Below the pieces are notes generated by a model. That model saw only the letters and a list, made by a program, of their open reading frames with translations. It had not been told where the DNA came from and made no database searches. This document shows positions 22,876 through 33,074 of a stretch of 64,000 nucleotides of DNA, one piece after another; the first letter of the stretch is position 1, and every line of letters begins with the position of its first letter. A program made the translations under genes and the position numbers. Source of the stretch: Streptomyces flaveus (lineage in GTDB: Bacteria; Actinomycetota; Actinomycetes; Streptomycetales; Streptomycetaceae); contig NZ_BMPQ01000002.1 of NCBI RefSeq assembly GCF_014647675.1, positions 365,171-429,170 on the forward strand, given 5' to 3'.

Positions 22876-23547
22876 TCAGGTGCGGGCCGGTACGCCCGTC
22901 AGCGCGGTCACCACCGGATCGATCGCCTGCTGGATCTCGTCCCCCACCGAGCGGAAGAACGGCAACGGTGCCCCGTACGGGTCGTACACCTCGTCGGCCT
23001 CCACCGTCGGGGCCAGGAGCCACCCGCGTAGAGCTGCCGCGGCGCGGACCAGGGCTCGTGCGCGCGCGACCACACCGTCCTCCAGGGGAGGCAGGGTTGC
23101 CGGGTCTATGGCCTTCACCAGGCGGGTGAACTCCTTGAGGGTGAAGGTGCGCAGGCCCGCGGAGTGGCCCATGGAGATGACCTGGGCCCGGTGGTCGCGG
23201 GTGGCCGTCAGGACCAGGTCCGCTCTGATGACGTGTTCGTCCAGCAGCTCCCGGCCGACGAAGCCGGAGGCGTCCGCGCCGAAGTCGGCGAGGACCGCTT
23301 CCGCGTTGGCCTCCATGGGGGCGCCCTCGTGGCCCCAGGTGCCGGCGCTCTCCACGATCAGGCCGCCCCACAGCGGGTCGCCGAGGCGGTCCGCCAGGGC
23401 ATGGCGGGTCAGCCGCTCGGTGATCGGCGAGCGGCATACGTTGCCGGTGCTGACGTGGAGGATGCGGAAGGTGTCCCGGGGTAGCCCTGTGAAGGTCCCC
23501 GTATCGTCCCCGTTGCCTATGCCACGCCCCGCGTCAGGGGCCGTCAA
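22876..23547 (-). CDS. Low-molecular-weight phosphatase-like protein, nucleophile Cys replaced
   Basis: A 223-residue protein of the LMW protein-tyrosine phosphatase/arsenate reductase fold, starting at TTG overlapping the Sua5 stop (TTGA). The active-site loop reads HVSTGNVCRSP. In true LMW phosphatases the loop is V-C-x-G-N-x-C-R-S, where the first Cys attacks phosphate. Here that position is Ser, while the second Cys, Arg and Ser remain. The general acid region appears as VEADEVYDPYG. It may be a phosphate-binding pseudophosphatase. The coupling with Sua5 and glyA is conserved in Streptomyces. Confidence 0.8.
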   Translation of the reverse strand: MTAPDAGRGIGNGDDTGTFTGLPRDTFRILHVSTGNVCRSPITERLTRHALADRLGDPLWGGLIVESAGTWGHEGAPMEANAEAVLADFGADASGFVGRELLDEHVIRADLVLTATRDHRAQVISMGHSAGLRTFTLKEFTRLVKAIDPATLPPLEDGVVARARALVRAAAALRGWLLAPTVEADEVYDPYGAPLPFFRSVGDEIQQAIDPVVTALTGVPART

Positions 23548-24191
23548 TTCGCCACCTCGAGGTCGGGTACCACCTTGCGCAGCTCCTCGGCCGACAGTGC
23601 GCCCGCGCGCAGCAGGACCGGAACCTTGCCGGTGACGTCGACGATCGAGGAGGGGACGTTGCCGGGGGTGGGCCCGCCGTCCAGGTAGACCGAGACGGAG
23701 TCGCCGAGCATCTCCTGCGCGGCGTCGCAGTCCTCCGGCGCCGGATGGCCGGTCAGGTTCGCCGAGGACACGCCCATGGGACCGACCTCGGTCAGCAGCT
23801 CGATGGCGACCGGGTGCAGCGGCATGCGCACGGCGACGGTGCCACGGGTGTCCCCCAAGTCCCACTGGAGGGACGGCTGGTGCTTGGCGACCAGGGTCAG
23901 CGCGCCCGGCCAGAATGCGTCGACGAGCTCCCACGCCATCTCGGAGAAGTCGGTGACGAGGCCGTGCAGGGTGTTCGGGGAGCCGATGAGGACAGGGGTG
24001 GGCATGTTGCGCCCACGGCCCTTGGCCTCCAGCAGATCGGACACGGCCTCCGAGCTGAACGCGTCGGCGCCGATGCCGTACACGGTGTCGGTGGGCAGCA
24101 CGACGAGCTCGCCCCGGCGTACGGCGGACGCGGCTTCGCGCAGACCTGTGGAGCGGTCGGTCGCGTCGTTGGTGTCGTATCGCCGTGCCAT
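23544..24191 (-). CDS. L-threonylcarbamoyladenylate synthase (Sua5/YrdC)
   Basis: A 215-residue Sua5/YciO/YrdC protein that makes threonylcarbamoyl-AMP for the t6A modification of ANN-decoding tRNAs. LVVLPTDTVYGIGADA, the Lys/Arg-rich KGRGRNMPTPVLI and VGPMGVSSANLTGHPAP are family motifs. It lacks the C-terminal Sua5 extension and so is YrdC-like in size. It lies 80 bp downstream of prmC in the same direction. Confidence 0.93.
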   Translation of the reverse strand: MARRYDTNDATDRSTGLREAASAVRRGELVVLPTDTVYGIGADAFSSEAVSDLLEAKGRGRNMPTPVLIGSPNTLHGLVTDFSEMAWELVDAFWPGALTLVAKHQPSLQWDLGDTRGTVAVRMPLHPVAIELLTEVGPMGVSSANLTGHPAPEDCDAAQEMLGDSVSVYLDGGPTPGNVPSSIVDVTGKVPVLLRAGALSAEELRKVVPDLEVAN

Positions 24192-24271
24192 TTAGCGAGC
24201 CTCCTCGTACACGTACTGCTGGCTTGAAGTCTTCGAACAAGGCGTGCCGAACGCAATGCCGCGCGCCGAGT

Positions 24272-25153
24272 TCACGGCATCGCCCTGCGGGCCGTGGCGA
24301 ACCGCGGCCGGTTGTTGAGGTCGGGGTGGTCGGCGGCGTCGGCCCAGCCCCGCTCCTCGGTGAAGATCCACGGCACATGCCCGCCCTGGGTGTCGGCGTG
24401 CTCGACGACGACGACACCGCCGGGCCGCAGCAGCCGGTGCGCGGTGCGCTCAAGGCCACGGATGAGGTCGAGTCCGTCCTCGCCCGAGAACAGGGCGAGT
24501 TGAGGATCGTAGTCCCGCGCCTCGGGCTGTACGTACTCCCATTCGGTGAGCGGGATGTACGGAGGGTTGGAGATGACGAGGTCCACCTGGCCGTCGAGGT
24601 CGCGGAAGGCGTCCCGGGCGTCTCCCTGGCGCAGCTCGACCCTGGATCCCTCGACGTTCTTGCGCGTCCACCGGAGCGCGTCCTCGGACAGCTCCACGGC
24701 GTGTACGCGGGAGCGCGGCACCTCCTGCGCCATGGCGAGCGCGATCGCCCCGGACCCCGTACAGAGGTCGACGATGAGCGGTTCGACGACGTCCATCGCG
24801 CGTACGGCGTCTATGGCCCAGCCGACGACGGACTCGGTCTCCGGGCGCGGCACGAACACCCCTGGCCCGACCTGGAGTTCCGTGTACCGGAAGAAGGCCC
24901 GCCCGGTGATGTGCTGGAGCGGTTCGCGAGCCTCTCGGCGGGCGATGACCTCCCAGTAGCGGGCGTCGAAGTCGGCGTCCTTGACCGAGTGCAGCTCGCC
25001 CCGCTTCACGCCGTGCACGAAGGCGGCGAGCTCCTCCGCGTCATTGCGCGGTGAGGGCACGCCGGCGTCGGCAAGGCGCTGGGTGGCCTGGGCCACTTCC
25101 GCGAGCAGCACGCTGCGGGGGTTCGGGGGCCGCCCCCCAAAATGTTGCTGCAC
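24272..25153 (-). CDS. prmC: Release factor glutamine methyltransferase
   Basis: A 293-residue SAM-dependent methyltransferase that modifies the Gln of the GGQ motif in release factors. VDLCTGSGAIALAMA is the SAM site and NPPYIPL the catalytic motif. The GTG at 25153 follows GGAGGA by 5 nt. The first 14 residues, however, are encoded by a G5/C5 palindromic element. The family-like N-terminus begins at LLAEVAQATQRL, so GTG 25111 is an alternative start. It follows its substrate gene prfA. Confidence 0.94.
   Translation of the reverse strand: MQQHFGGRPPNPRSVLLAEVAQATQRLADAGVPSPRNDAEELAAFVHGVKRGELHSVKDADFDARYWEVIARREAREPLQHITGRAFFRYTELQVGPGVFVPRPETESVVGWAIDAVRAMDVVEPLIVDLCTGSGAIALAMAQEVPRSRVHAVELSEDALRWTRKNVEGSRVELRQGDARDAFRDLDGQVDLVISNPPYIPLTEWEYVQPEARDYDPQLALFSGEDGLDLIRGLERTAHRLLRPGGVVVVEHADTQGGHVPWIFTEERGWADAADHPDLNNRPRFATARRAMP
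25117..25140. repeat. G5/C5 palindromic element at the prmC start
   Basis: GGGGG-TTC-GGGGGC-C-GCCCCCC lies within the first codons of prmC. It resembles the elements in the atp operon. It probably inserted between the ribosome binding site and the ancestral start codon. Confidence 0.5.
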
Positions 25154-25220
25154 GCTGGTCCTCCGGGGCTGAGCTGTTGTCTTGTCGCTGTTGCGCGGCG
25201 TTACGAGGCGCTACGGGGCT

Positions 25221-26297
25221 TTATGCGGCGGCGAGCTTCGCGGCCGAGTCCGCGTCCACACAGGCCTGGATCACCGCGTCGAGGTCGCCGTCGAGCACCT
25301 GGTCCAAGTTGTACGCCTTGAAGCCGACGCGGTGGTCCGAGATGCGGTTCTCCGGATAGTTGTACGTTCGGATCTTCTCGGAGCGGTCGACGGTACGGAC
25401 CTGGCTGCGCCGGGCGTCCGCCGCCTCCTTCTCCGCTTCCTCCTGGGCCGCCGCGAGGAGCCTGGAGCGCAGAATACGCATCGCTTGCTCCTTGTTCTGC
25501 AACTGGCTCTTCTCGTTCTGGCAGGAGGCGACGACTCCGGTGGGAATGTGCGTGATGCGCACCGCGGAGTCGGTGGTGTTGACGGACTGGCCGCCGGGGC
25601 CCGAGGAGCGGTAGACGTCGATCCGCAGGTCGTTGGGGTTGATCTCGACGTCGATCTCCTCGGCCTCCGGGGTCACGAGGACACCGGCCGCGGAGGTGTG
25701 GATCCGGCCCTGGGACTCGGTCGAGGGCACGCGCTGCACGCGGTGCACCCCGCCCTCGTACTTCATGCGGGCCCAGACACCCTGGCCGGGCTCGGTGGCG
25801 CCCTGGCCGCCCTTGGTCTTCACGGCGACCTGGACGTCCTTGTAGCCGCCGAGCTCGGACTCGGTGGCGTCGATGATCTCGGTCTTCCAGCCGATGCGCT
25901 CCGCGTACCGCAGGTACATGCGCAGCAGGTCGCCCGCGAACAGCGCGGACTCGTCGCCTCCGGCGCCGGCCTTGATCTCGAGGATGACGTCCTTGTCGTC
26001 GTTGGGGTCACGCGGGACCAGCAGCAGCCGCAGCTTTTCGGTGAGCTCCTCGCGCTGCTTCTCCAGCTCCTTGACCTCGGCCGCGAACTCCGGGTCGTCG
26101 GCGCCGAGCTCACGGGCCGTCCCGATGTCGTCGCCGGTCTGCTTCCAGGAGCGGTACGTCGCGATGATGGGGGTCAGCTCGAAATAGCGCTTGTTGAGCT
26201 TGCGCGCGTTCGCCTGGTCCGCGTGGACCGACGGGTCGGCGAGCCTTTTCTCAAGATCGGCGTGCTCGCCGATCAGTTCCTCGACCGCCTCGAACAT
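25221..26297 (-). CDS. prfA: Peptide chain release factor 1
   Basis: The 358-residue class I release factor reading UAA and UAG. The peptidyl-tRNA hydrolysis motif is [17 protein letters not shown]. The ATG at 26297 gives the usual [16 protein letters not shown] start. The next gene, prmC, methylates the GGQ glutamine. Confidence 0.97.
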   Translation of the reverse strand: MFEAVEELIGEHADLEKRLADPSVHADQANARKLNKRYFELTPIIATYRSWKQTGDDIGTARELGADDPEFAAEVKELEKQREELTEKLRLLLVPRDPNDDKDVILEIKAGAGGDESALFAGDLLRMYLRYAERIGWKTEIIDATESELGGYKDVQVAVKTKGGQGATEPGQGVWARMKYEGGVHRVQRVPSTESQGRIHTSAAGVLVTPEAEEIDVEINPNDLRIDVYRSSGPGGQSVNTTDSAVRITHIPTGVVASCQNEKSQLQNKEQAMRILRSRLLAAAQEEAEKEAADARRSQVRTVDRSEKIRTYNYPENRISDHRVGFKAYNLDQVLDGDLDAVIQACVDADSAAKLAAA

Positions 26298-26344
26298 CTC
26301 CGGCTCCAATGACGTACGTGAAAACAGGGGCTGCACCATCGCAA

Positions 26345-26392
26345 AGCGCCGGTCCCGAAGTCCCCTTTGCGGGGACAACGAGGACCGGCGCT
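26345..26392 (-). terminator. Nested hairpin after rpmE
   Basis: AGCGCCGGTCC (26345-26355) pairs with GGACCGGCGCT (26382-26392). An inner GTCCCC/GGGGAC stem (26360-26376) lies inside. The structure sits directly downstream of the rpmE stop on the minus strand and upstream of prfA, so it is a likely terminator or attenuator. Only a short T-run follows. Confidence 0.7.
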
Positions 26393-26401
26393 GTGAGGTC
26401 G

Positions 26402-26623
26402 CTACTTCTTGGCAGCGGCAGCCTTGCCGAAGCGGGCCTCGAAGCGGGCCACACGGCCACCGGTGTCGAGGATCTTCTGCTTGCCCGTGTAGAACGGGTG
26501 GCACTCGGAGCAGACCTCGGCACGGATGCTGCCGCTGGAGATCGTGCTACGGGTGGTGAACGACGCGCCGCAGGTGCAGCTGACCTGCGTCTCGACGTAC
26601 TCGGGGTGGATGTCGCGCTTCAA
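26402..26623 (-). CDS. rpmE: 50S ribosomal protein L31 (zinc-binding form)
   Basis: A 73-residue L31. Cysteines in SCTCGASF and [13 protein letters not shown] form the zinc site, so this is the zinc-containing form, whose zinc-free paralogue replaces it under zinc shortage in Streptomyces. The start is TTG at 26623, with AGGAG at a 5-nt spacing. A nested hairpin follows the gene. Confidence 0.95.
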   Translation of the reverse strand: MKRDIHPEYVETQVSCTCGASFTTRSTISSGSIRAEVCSECHPFYTGKQKILDTGGRVARFEARFGKAAAAKK

Positions 26624-26872
26624 GGTGTCTCCTAGTTTCGGGAGGGCACCGGGTCGCTGCCGCGGGCTGCGGAGCGTGAACCGGGGCCGACGTACCAGTC
26701 TGCCAGCACTGGCGCTATCCCCCAAAACCGGGGGCTCGGGTTGTCTATTCCCTGACGGCGGAGGGGTGGGTTCGCAAGACGGGGTGCCGGGTTATCGCCG
26801 TGGGCGTCTGCGGGTCCGTCGTGGCTGGTCGCGCAGTTCCCCGCGCCCCTTACGGGGCCGCTGGTCGCGCCC

Positions 26873-28012
26873 CTACGCGGCGCCTACGACGCTCTTTGCC
26901 TTTCCCGTCGCCGTGCCTTCTGTGGCCGTCTTCGGGATGGGGCGGTCGTTCTTCAGGGCCTTCCACACCAGGTCGGCCTTGGACTTGACCATGAGGACCC
27001 GGTTGCCGTCGGCCGGGTCGTACTGGACCGGCATCGTCACCATCGTCATGTTCGAGGAGCCGATGCCCTTGAGTCCGCCCGCGAACGAGGCCAGGTCCTG
27101 GGGCGAGTCGAGGTCGGAGTCGGTGGTGACGGCGTTCGTCGCGGTGTCCGCGAGGTCCCACAGCTTCTTCGGGCTGGTCAGTACGCCGACCTGCTTGACC
27201 TGCTCGACCAGCGCCTTGATGAACGCCTGCTGGAGCTGGATGCGGCCGAGGTCGGAGCCGTCGCCGACGCCGTGCCGGGTGCGGACCAGGCCGAGGGCCT
27301 GCTCGCCGGTGAGCTGGTGGGTGCCGGCCTTGAGGTCCAGGTGGCTGTCAGGGTCGGATATGTCCTCGGCCGTGGTGACCTTGACGCCGCCGAGGTCGTC
27401 GATGAGCTTCTGGAAGCCGCTGAAGTCGACCTCTATGTAGTGGTCCATGCGGATGCCGGTCATCGACTCGACGGTCTTCACCGCGCAGGCGGCGCCGCCG
27501 GTGGAGTACGCGGAGTTGAACATCGCGCTGGACGCACCCTCGTGCGTGTCGCCCTCGGTGTCGGTGCACTCGGGACGCTCCACGAGAGTGTCGCGGGGTA
27601 TGGAGACCACGCTGGCCTTCTTGTGGCCCTTGTAGACGTGCACGATCATCGCCGTGTCCGAACGGGCCGAACCGTCGTCGATGCCGCCGCCCAGCTTCTT
27701 GTTACTGCCGGAGCGGGTGTCGGAGCCGAGTACGAGGATGTCCTGCGAGCCATTGTCGACGTCCAGGGGCCGGTCGGTACCGAGGGCCTGGTTGATGTCG
27801 ACGCTGTTGAGGTTGTTGTTGAGCTTGAAGTACACGTAGCCGAGTCCGGTGCCGCCCAGGACCACGACGCCCGCCGCGGCCCAGGCCGTGACGAGGAGGG
27901 CCTTTCCGCGTGTGCTTCGCGGCTTGCGGCGGCGGCCCTTGGCGCGGCGGCGCGGGCCGGTGGGTCCGGAGGCTTCCGGGTTGCCGGAATCAGGTGTGCT
28001 CTCGGCAGACAT
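26873..28012 (-). CDS. LytR-CpsA-Psr (LCP) family protein
   Basis: A 379-residue protein with a basic cytoplasmic N-terminus, one transmembrane helix (ALLVTAWAAAGVVVLGGTGLGYVYFKL) and a large extracellular LCP domain. LCP enzymes transfer glycopolymers such as teichoic acids from undecaprenyl phosphate to peptidoglycan. DILVLGSDTRSG, RSDTAMIVHVY, SIPRDTLV and the Arg-rich ALGLVRTRH are conserved. It probably works with wall-polymer enzymes such as the WecA/TagO-type transferase at 19969. Confidence 0.93.
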   Translation of the reverse strand: MSAESTPDSGNPEASGPTGPRRRAKGRRRKPRSTRGKALLVTAWAAAGVVVLGGTGLGYVYFKLNNNLNSVDINQALGTDRPLDVDNGSQDILVLGSDTRSGSNKKLGGGIDDGSARSDTAMIVHVYKGHKKASVVSIPRDTLVERPECTDTEGDTHEGASSAMFNSAYSTGGAACAVKTVESMTGIRMDHYIEVDFSGFQKLIDDLGGVKVTTAEDISDPDSHLDLKAGTHQLTGEQALGLVRTRHGVGDGSDLGRIQLQQAFIKALVEQVKQVGVLTSPKKLWDLADTATNAVTTDSDLDSPQDLASFAGGLKGIGSSNMTMVTMPVQYDPADGNRVLMVKSKADLVWKALKNDRPIPKTATEGTATGKAKSVVGAA

Positions 28013-28316
28013 GTGCTCCTCAGTCCTCGTCCGGTCGGTTACCCCCTGTGTGCAGGGTCAGGCATGGGGTGTCAGGCATGACTGGCATGTCACGACCCGT
28101 CACGTCAGACGTTGAAACCGAAAAAAGGGTTGCACGACGCACTGTGGCCACCCTGTGGGCGAATATGAGCAATCCGTGACCTACGAGAGCGAAGTCCGCC
28201 CGTTCACCTGCGATTTCAGGCCAAGTATTGGTCCTGTTCGCAGTGGGTGGCGGTCTTCACACGTGTGGCGAAGGTCTCGCCGGGTGCCCTTCATGGCCGT
28301 ACAGGCGCGACGCAAA
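28013..28316. other. Gap upstream of the LCP gene
   Basis: This 304-bp stretch has no convincing gene. It should hold the LCP promoter (minus strand). Local AT-richer DNA near 28160-28240 is the best place for it. No clear operator was seen. Confidence 0.4.
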
Positions 28317-28352
28317 GGGCCGCCCCCGTCACGTGCGTGACGGGGGCGGCCC
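28317..28352 (-). terminator. Strong hairpin terminator of rho
   Basis: A perfect 16-bp stem (GGGCCGCCCCCGTCAC at 28317-28332 with its complement at 28337-28352) and a GTGC loop follow the rho stop codon by about 28 bp. The downstream minus-strand bases are TTTGCG, a weak T-run. Confidence 0.85.
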
Positions 28353-28380
28353 TCAGAAAACTGATGCAGGAAAACTGACG

Positions 28381-30423
28381 TCAGTCGCCGTTGCCCGGCA
28401 TCGGCGTCGTCTTCTGGATCTGCAGCAGGAACTCGCCGTTCGACTTCGTCTGCTTCATCTTGTCCAGGAGCAGCTCGATCGCCTGCTGCTGGTCGAGCGC
28501 GTGCAGCACTCGGCGCAGCTTCCAGACGACGCCCAACTCGTCGTTGCCGAGCAGGATTTCTTCCTTACGGGTGCTGGACGCGTCCACGTCCACCGCCGGG
28601 AAGATGCGCTTGTCGGAGAGCTTCCGGTCGAGCTTGAGCTCCATGTTGCCGGTGCCCTTGAACTCCTCGAAGATCACCTCGTCCATGCGCGAGCCGGTCT
28701 CGACAAGCGCGGTGGCCAGGATGGTCAGCGAGCCGCCGTCCTCGATGTTGCGCGCGGCACCGAAGAAGCGCTTAGGCGGGTACAGCGCGGTCGAGTCGAC
28801 ACCACCGGACAGGATGCGGCCGGAAGCGGGGGCGGCGAGGTTGTACGCACGGCCCAGACGCGTGATCGAGTCGAGCAGTACGACCACGTCGTGGCCCAGC
28901 TCCACCAGGCGCTTGGCGCGCTCGATGGCCAGCTCCGCGACCGTGGTGTGGTCCTCGGCCGGGCGGTCGAAGGTCGAGGAGATGACCTCGCCCTTGACCG
29001 ACCGCTGCATGTCGGTGACCTCTTCCGGACGCTCGTCGACCAGGACGACCATCAGGTGGCACTCGGGGCTGTTGACCGTGATCGCGTTGGCGATCGCCTG
29101 GAGGATCATGGTCTTGCCGGTCTTCGGCGGGGCCACGATCAGACCGCGCTGGCCCTTGCCGATCGGCGCGACCAGGTCGATGATCCGCGTCGTCAGCACC
29201 GCAGGGTCGGTCTCCAGACGGATCCGGTCCTGCGGGTACAGCGGCGTCAGCTTGTTGAACTCCGGGCGGCCACGGCCGAGTTCGGGCGCCATGCCGTTGA
29301 CGGAGTCGAGCCGGACAAGCGCGTTGAACTTCTCGCGGCGCTCGCCCTCCTTCGGCTGCCGGACCGCGCCGGTGACGTGGTCGCCCTTGCGCAGACCGTT
29401 CTTGCGGACCTGGGCGAGGGAGACGTACACGTCGTTCGGACCGGGCAGGTAGCCGGACGTACGGATGAACGCGTAGTTGTCGAGGATGTCCAGGATGCCC
29501 GCGACGGGGATCAGGACGTCGTCCTCGGCGACCTGCGGCTCGGCGATCTCGTCGCGGCCACGGCGGCCACGGCGGTCCCGGTAGCGACCGCGACGGCCGC
29601 GACGGCCGCCCTCGAAGTCGTCATCGTCCTGCTGCTGACGGTCCTGCTGGCGGTCCTGACGGCCGCCGCCCTGCTGCTGGCCGCGCTGCTGCTGGCCGCC
29701 GCCCTGGCCCTGCTGGTCGTCGCCCTTGCCGCGGCCGCGCTCCCGGTCACGGCCGCCTCGGTCGCCCCGGTCACGGTCACGGCTTCCCCGGTCACGGTCG
29801 CGGCGGCCCTGACGGCCCTCGCCACCCTGGTCACCGGCGTCGGCCCTGGTCTCGCCCTGGGGCTGCGCCTGGGCGGGCGTCTCGGCCTTCGGCTCGCTCT
29901 TCGCCTCGGCGGTGACCGTCTCGGGGCTGCCCGCGTCGGCGATGGCCCGGCGACGCCTGCGCTCGACGGGAGCGTCGTCACTGGCCGGCTGACCGGGAAT
30001 CTCGATCTGCTGCTGGGCCACGGCCTTCTCGGCGCTCTCGGCCTTGTCCGCCTTCTTCTCGCTCTTCTCGGCGGACTTGGCGGCGGGGGGTGCGGATTCG
30101 TCCCCCGTACGAGCCTTCGAGGTGGTCCGGCGCTTCGGCTTGGTCTCGGTGGCCACCTCGGCGGTCTTCGCCGGGGCGCCCCCTCCCGCCTGCGCCTCCT
30201 TGATGACCTCGATCAGCTGGCTCTTGCGCATCCGCGCGGTGCCCCTGATGCCGAGGCCGGATGCGACCTGCTGCAGCTCGGCCAGCACCATGCCCTCAAG
30301 GCCACTGCCGCGGCGCCGACGGGAGCCTGAAGCACCGGTGGCAGGCGCGGCGGAGGCGTCCGTGGCGGGCGCGGCAGCGGTCTCCTCGACACGTGCGCCC
30401 ATCAGATCGGTGGTGTCGCTCAC
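28381..30423 (-). CDS. rho: Transcription termination factor Rho
   Basis: A 680-residue Rho. The ATPase core has Walker [27 protein letters not shown], the Q-loop/secondary RNA site [12 protein letters not shown] and the arginine-finger region. An N-terminal SAP-like helix pair ([17 protein letters not shown]) precedes a ~200-residue insert rich in Arg, Asp, Gln and Gly. This insert is typical of actinobacterial Rho and adds RNA binding. The start is GTG 30423, with GGAAGGA 6 nt upstream; the reading to 30609 lacks a ribosome binding site. A 391-bp leader precedes it. Confidence 0.96.
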   Translation of the reverse strand: MSDTTDLMGARVEETAAAPATDASAAPATGASGSRRRRGSGLEGMVLAELQQVASGLGIRGTARMRKSQLIEVIKEAQAGGGAPAKTAEVATETKPKRRTTSKARTGDESAPPAAKSAEKSEKKADKAESAEKAVAQQQIEIPGQPASDDAPVERRRRRAIADAGSPETVTAEAKSEPKAETPAQAQPQGETRADAGDQGGEGRQGRRDRDRGSRDRDRGDRGGRDRERGRGKGDDQQGQGGGQQQRGQQQGGGRQDRQQDRQQQDDDDFEGGRRGRRGRYRDRRGRRGRDEIAEPQVAEDDVLIPVAGILDILDNYAFIRTSGYLPGPNDVYVSLAQVRKNGLRKGDHVTGAVRQPKEGERREKFNALVRLDSVNGMAPELGRGRPEFNKLTPLYPQDRIRLETDPAVLTTRIIDLVAPIGKGQRGLIVAPPKTGKTMILQAIANAITVNSPECHLMVVLVDERPEEVTDMQRSVKGEVISSTFDRPAEDHTTVAELAIERAKRLVELGHDVVVLLDSITRLGRAYNLAAPASGRILSGGVDSTALYPPKRFFGAARNIEDGGSLTILATALVETGSRMDEVIFEEFKGTGNMELKLDRKLSDKRIFPAVDVDASSTRKEEILLGNDELGVVWKLRRVLHALDQQQAIELLLDKMKQTKSNGEFLLQIQKTTPMPGNGD

Positions 30424-30814
30424 GAAGGGTCCTTCCCTGGAGCGGACGTCGGCCTGTCTGGCTCGGCGACCGGTTGTGCTGTCCGGCTTTGGTCCTGTGG
30501 TGTGGACCGCGCCGGGGCGGTGGTCCGCCAAAGAGGCGGAGGGAATATTTGCTGGATGACGTTTCCGGGGGCCGTGACACTGATGTGCGGTGTCGATCGG
30601 CTCGGTCACGCCGGTTCCGGAGCGTGCTCAGGACTGCTCAGCGCATAAGCACCGAATGCGTGACACAAAGCAGTTTGGGAGGCTCCCGGAAAGAGGTCTG
30701 TCCCGGACGGGGACACGAAGCACCTCGCCATGGTGGGGTCGGGTGCAGACTTGAGATTAACACTACCGGATCCAACAAACATTCCCCCTCTCCAAATCCG
30801 GCAACCGTACGCTT
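30424..30814. other. Long rho leader / thrB–rho gap
   Basis: 391 bp without a convincing gene separate thrB from rho. Rho genes are often autoregulated by attenuation in a long leader, so this stretch may be a rho 5' untranslated region. I saw no strong hairpin followed by a T-run. Confidence 0.4.
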
Positions 30815-31744
30815 TTAATCGACACCGTAGGTGGCAAGCGGCAGCACGCTCGCTCCCTGGGCATCGAGGCTCAGCCGGTTGGCCGCCCAGCCCTCGCCGG
30901 CCAGGCGCGAGACCTTGTCGGCGGTGGCTTCGTCGGCCAGCGCGAGCACGGTGGGACCCGCACCGGAGATCACGGCGGGGACCCCGTCGGCCCGCAGCCG
31001 CTCCACCAGGGCGGCGCTCTCCGGCATGGCGGGAGCGCGGTACTCCTGGTGCAGTCGGTCCTCGGTGGCGGGCAGCAGCAACCCGGGGCGCCTGGTGAGG
31101 GCCTCTACGAGCAGTGCGGCGCGGCCCGCGTTGGTGGCGGCGTCGACGTGCGGCACGGTGCGCGGCAGCAGTCCGCGGGCGGTCTCCGTCAGCACCGGCT
31201 TCCCCGGTACGAAAACCACCGGAACGATGGAATCGGCGGGATCCATCCTGATGGCGCGTGCGGCGCCGCCCTCGATCCAGGACAGCGTGAAACCGCCGAG
31301 CAGACAGGCCGCGACGTTGTCGGGGTGGCCCTCGATCTCGGTGGCGAGCTCGAGGAGCGCCTCGTCGTCGAGCTTCGTGTCCCCGCCGATGGTCACGGCG
31401 CGCGCGGTGACGATGCCCGCGCAGATCGCGGCGGACGAGGAGCCGAGGCCGCGGCCGTGCGGGATGCGGTTCGCGCAGACGATTTCGAGTCCGCGCGGCT
31501 GTCCGCCCAGCAGATCGAAGGCGGTACGGAGGGAACGTACGAGGAGGTGACTCTCGTCACGCGGGAGTGTCTCGCTGCCCTCACCTGCGATGTCGATGTC
31601 CAGGCCGGAGTCGGCCACCCGGACGACCACGTCGTCGTAGAGCCCCAGCGACAGGCCGAGGGCGTCGAAGCCCGGGCCGAGGTTGGCGCTGGTGGCGGGG
31701 ACGCGCACCCGGACGGCGGCGGCGCGGAACGCTGGACCGGCCAT
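30815..31744 (-). CDS. thrB: Homoserine kinase
   Basis: A 309-residue GHMP-family kinase that phosphorylates homoserine in threonine synthesis. The GHMP ATP motif is IPHGRGLGSSSAAICAG. The N-terminal VRVPATSANLGPGFDALGLSLGLYD and C-terminal ISGAGPTVLAL are characteristic. It is the third gene of the hom–thrC–thrB set, separated from thrC by 265 bp in which I saw no gene. Confidence 0.97.
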   Translation of the reverse strand: MAGPAFRAAAVRVRVPATSANLGPGFDALGLSLGLYDDVVVRVADSGLDIDIAGEGSETLPRDESHLLVRSLRTAFDLLGGQPRGLEIVCANRIPHGRGLGSSSAAICAGIVTARAVTIGGDTKLDDEALLELATEIEGHPDNVAACLLGGFTLSWIEGGAARAIRMDPADSIVPVVFVPGKPVLTETARGLLPRTVPHVDAATNAGRAALLVEALTRRPGLLLPATEDRLHQEYRAPAMPESAALVERLRADGVPAVISGAGPTVLALADEATADKVSRLAGEGWAANRLSLDAQGASVLPLATYGVD

Positions 31745-32009
31745 CGCTCGATGACTCTCCTTGAGCTTGAGCTGCGAGATTGTCGAGATGTGTCGAAATC
31801 CTGCGAGACGAACGGAAGATCACGGAAGACCCGGCGGCCGCAGATACGGCGCGGCACCGCGGCATATGCGGCGGGCGGGTTACCTACAGCTTATCGAAGG
31901 AAGGTTCCGTGGCGACATAGGGCGCACGGGAGGCGCATGATGCGTGCCATAAGCCCCCCGTGCACCCCCTGTCAGGAATTACAGGTTAGGCGAAACCGAG
32001 CCGCCACGC

Positions 32010-33068
32010 TTACGCAAGCCCGAGACGCTCCGCCGCAGTTGCCGCGTCCACCGGGACCGTGACGGGCTGCGGGGCGCCCGCGACGGCCCAGTCCGGGTCC
32101 TTGAGGCCGTTTCCGGTCACCGTACAGACGATGCGCTGGCCCGGGTCGACCTTGCCCTGCTCGGCGGCCTTCAGCAGGCCGGCGACGGACGCGGCGGACG
32201 CGGGCTCGACGAAGACGCCCTCCTGGGAAGCCAACAGCCGGTAGGCGCGCAGAATCTCACGGTCCGTCACCTCATCGACGAAACCGCCCGATTCGTCCCG
32301 CGCGGCAAGCGCGAACTTCCACGAGGCCGGATTGCCGATCCGGATCGCGGTGGCGATGGTCGACGGGTCCTTGACGACCTCCCCGCGCACGATCGGAGCG
32401 GAACCGGAGGCCTGGAAACCCCACATTCGAGGGGTCTGCTTCGCGATCCCGTCCGCCGCGTACTCCGTGTAGCCCTTCCAATAGGCCGTGATATTGCCCG
32501 CGTTGCCCACCGGCAGGACGTGAATGTCAGGTGCGTCACCCAGCATGTCCACGATTTCGAACGCGGCGGTCTTCTGACCCTCGATGCGCACCGGATTGAC
32601 TGAATTCACCAGCGCCACAGGGTAGTTGTCGGACAGATTACGCGCGAGCGTGAGGCAGTCGTCGAAGTTCCCGTCGACCTGGAGGATCTTCGCGCCGTGC
32701 ACGAGAGCCTGGCCCATCTTGCCGATCGCGATCTTGCCCTGCGGTACGAGGACGGCGCAGACCATCCCGGCCCGTACGGCATAAGCGGCGGCGGATGCCG
32801 ACGTATTACCCGTGGAGGCGCAGATGACGGCCTTCGCGCCCTCCTCCTTGGCCCGGGTGATGGCCATGGTCATACCGCGGTCCTTGAAGGACCCCGTCGG
32901 GTTCGCGCCCTCCACCTTGAGGTGCACCTCGCAGCCCGTGCGCTCGGAGAGCAACTGCGCGGGCACGAGGGGCGTGCCGCCCTCGCGAAGCGTCACGACC
33001 GGCGTGCTGTCGGATACCGGCAGCCGGTCCCGGTACTCCTCGATGATTCCGCGCCATTGGTGGGTCAT
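32010..33068 (-). CDS. thrC: Threonine synthase
   Basis: A 352-residue PLP enzyme that converts phosphohomoserine to threonine. The PLP Lys lies in [17 protein letters not shown] and the phosphate-binding loop is [14 protein letters not shown]. It follows hom by 6 bp and is surely co-transcribed with it. Confidence 0.97.
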   Translation of the reverse strand: MTHQWRGIIEEYRDRLPVSDSTPVVTLREGGTPLVPAQLLSERTGCEVHLKVEGANPTGSFKDRGMTMAITRAKEEGAKAVICASTGNTSASAAAYAVRAGMVCAVLVPQGKIAIGKMGQALVHGAKILQVDGNFDDCLTLARNLSDNYPVALVNSVNPVRIEGQKTAAFEIVDMLGDAPDIHVLPVGNAGNITAYWKGYTEYAADGIAKQTPRMWGFQASGSAPIVRGEVVKDPSTIATAIRIGNPASWKFALAARDESGGFVDEVTDREILRAYRLLASQEGVFVEPASAASVAGLLKAAEQGKVDPGQRIVCTVTGNGLKDPDWAVAGAPQPVTVPVDAATAAERLGLA

Positions 33069-33074
33069 TGCTGG

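Noticed and set aside
22751..23437. N-terminal extension of glyA
   Set aside because: It overlaps the phosphatase-like gene out of frame and has no glyA homology; GGAG precedes the ATG at 22750.
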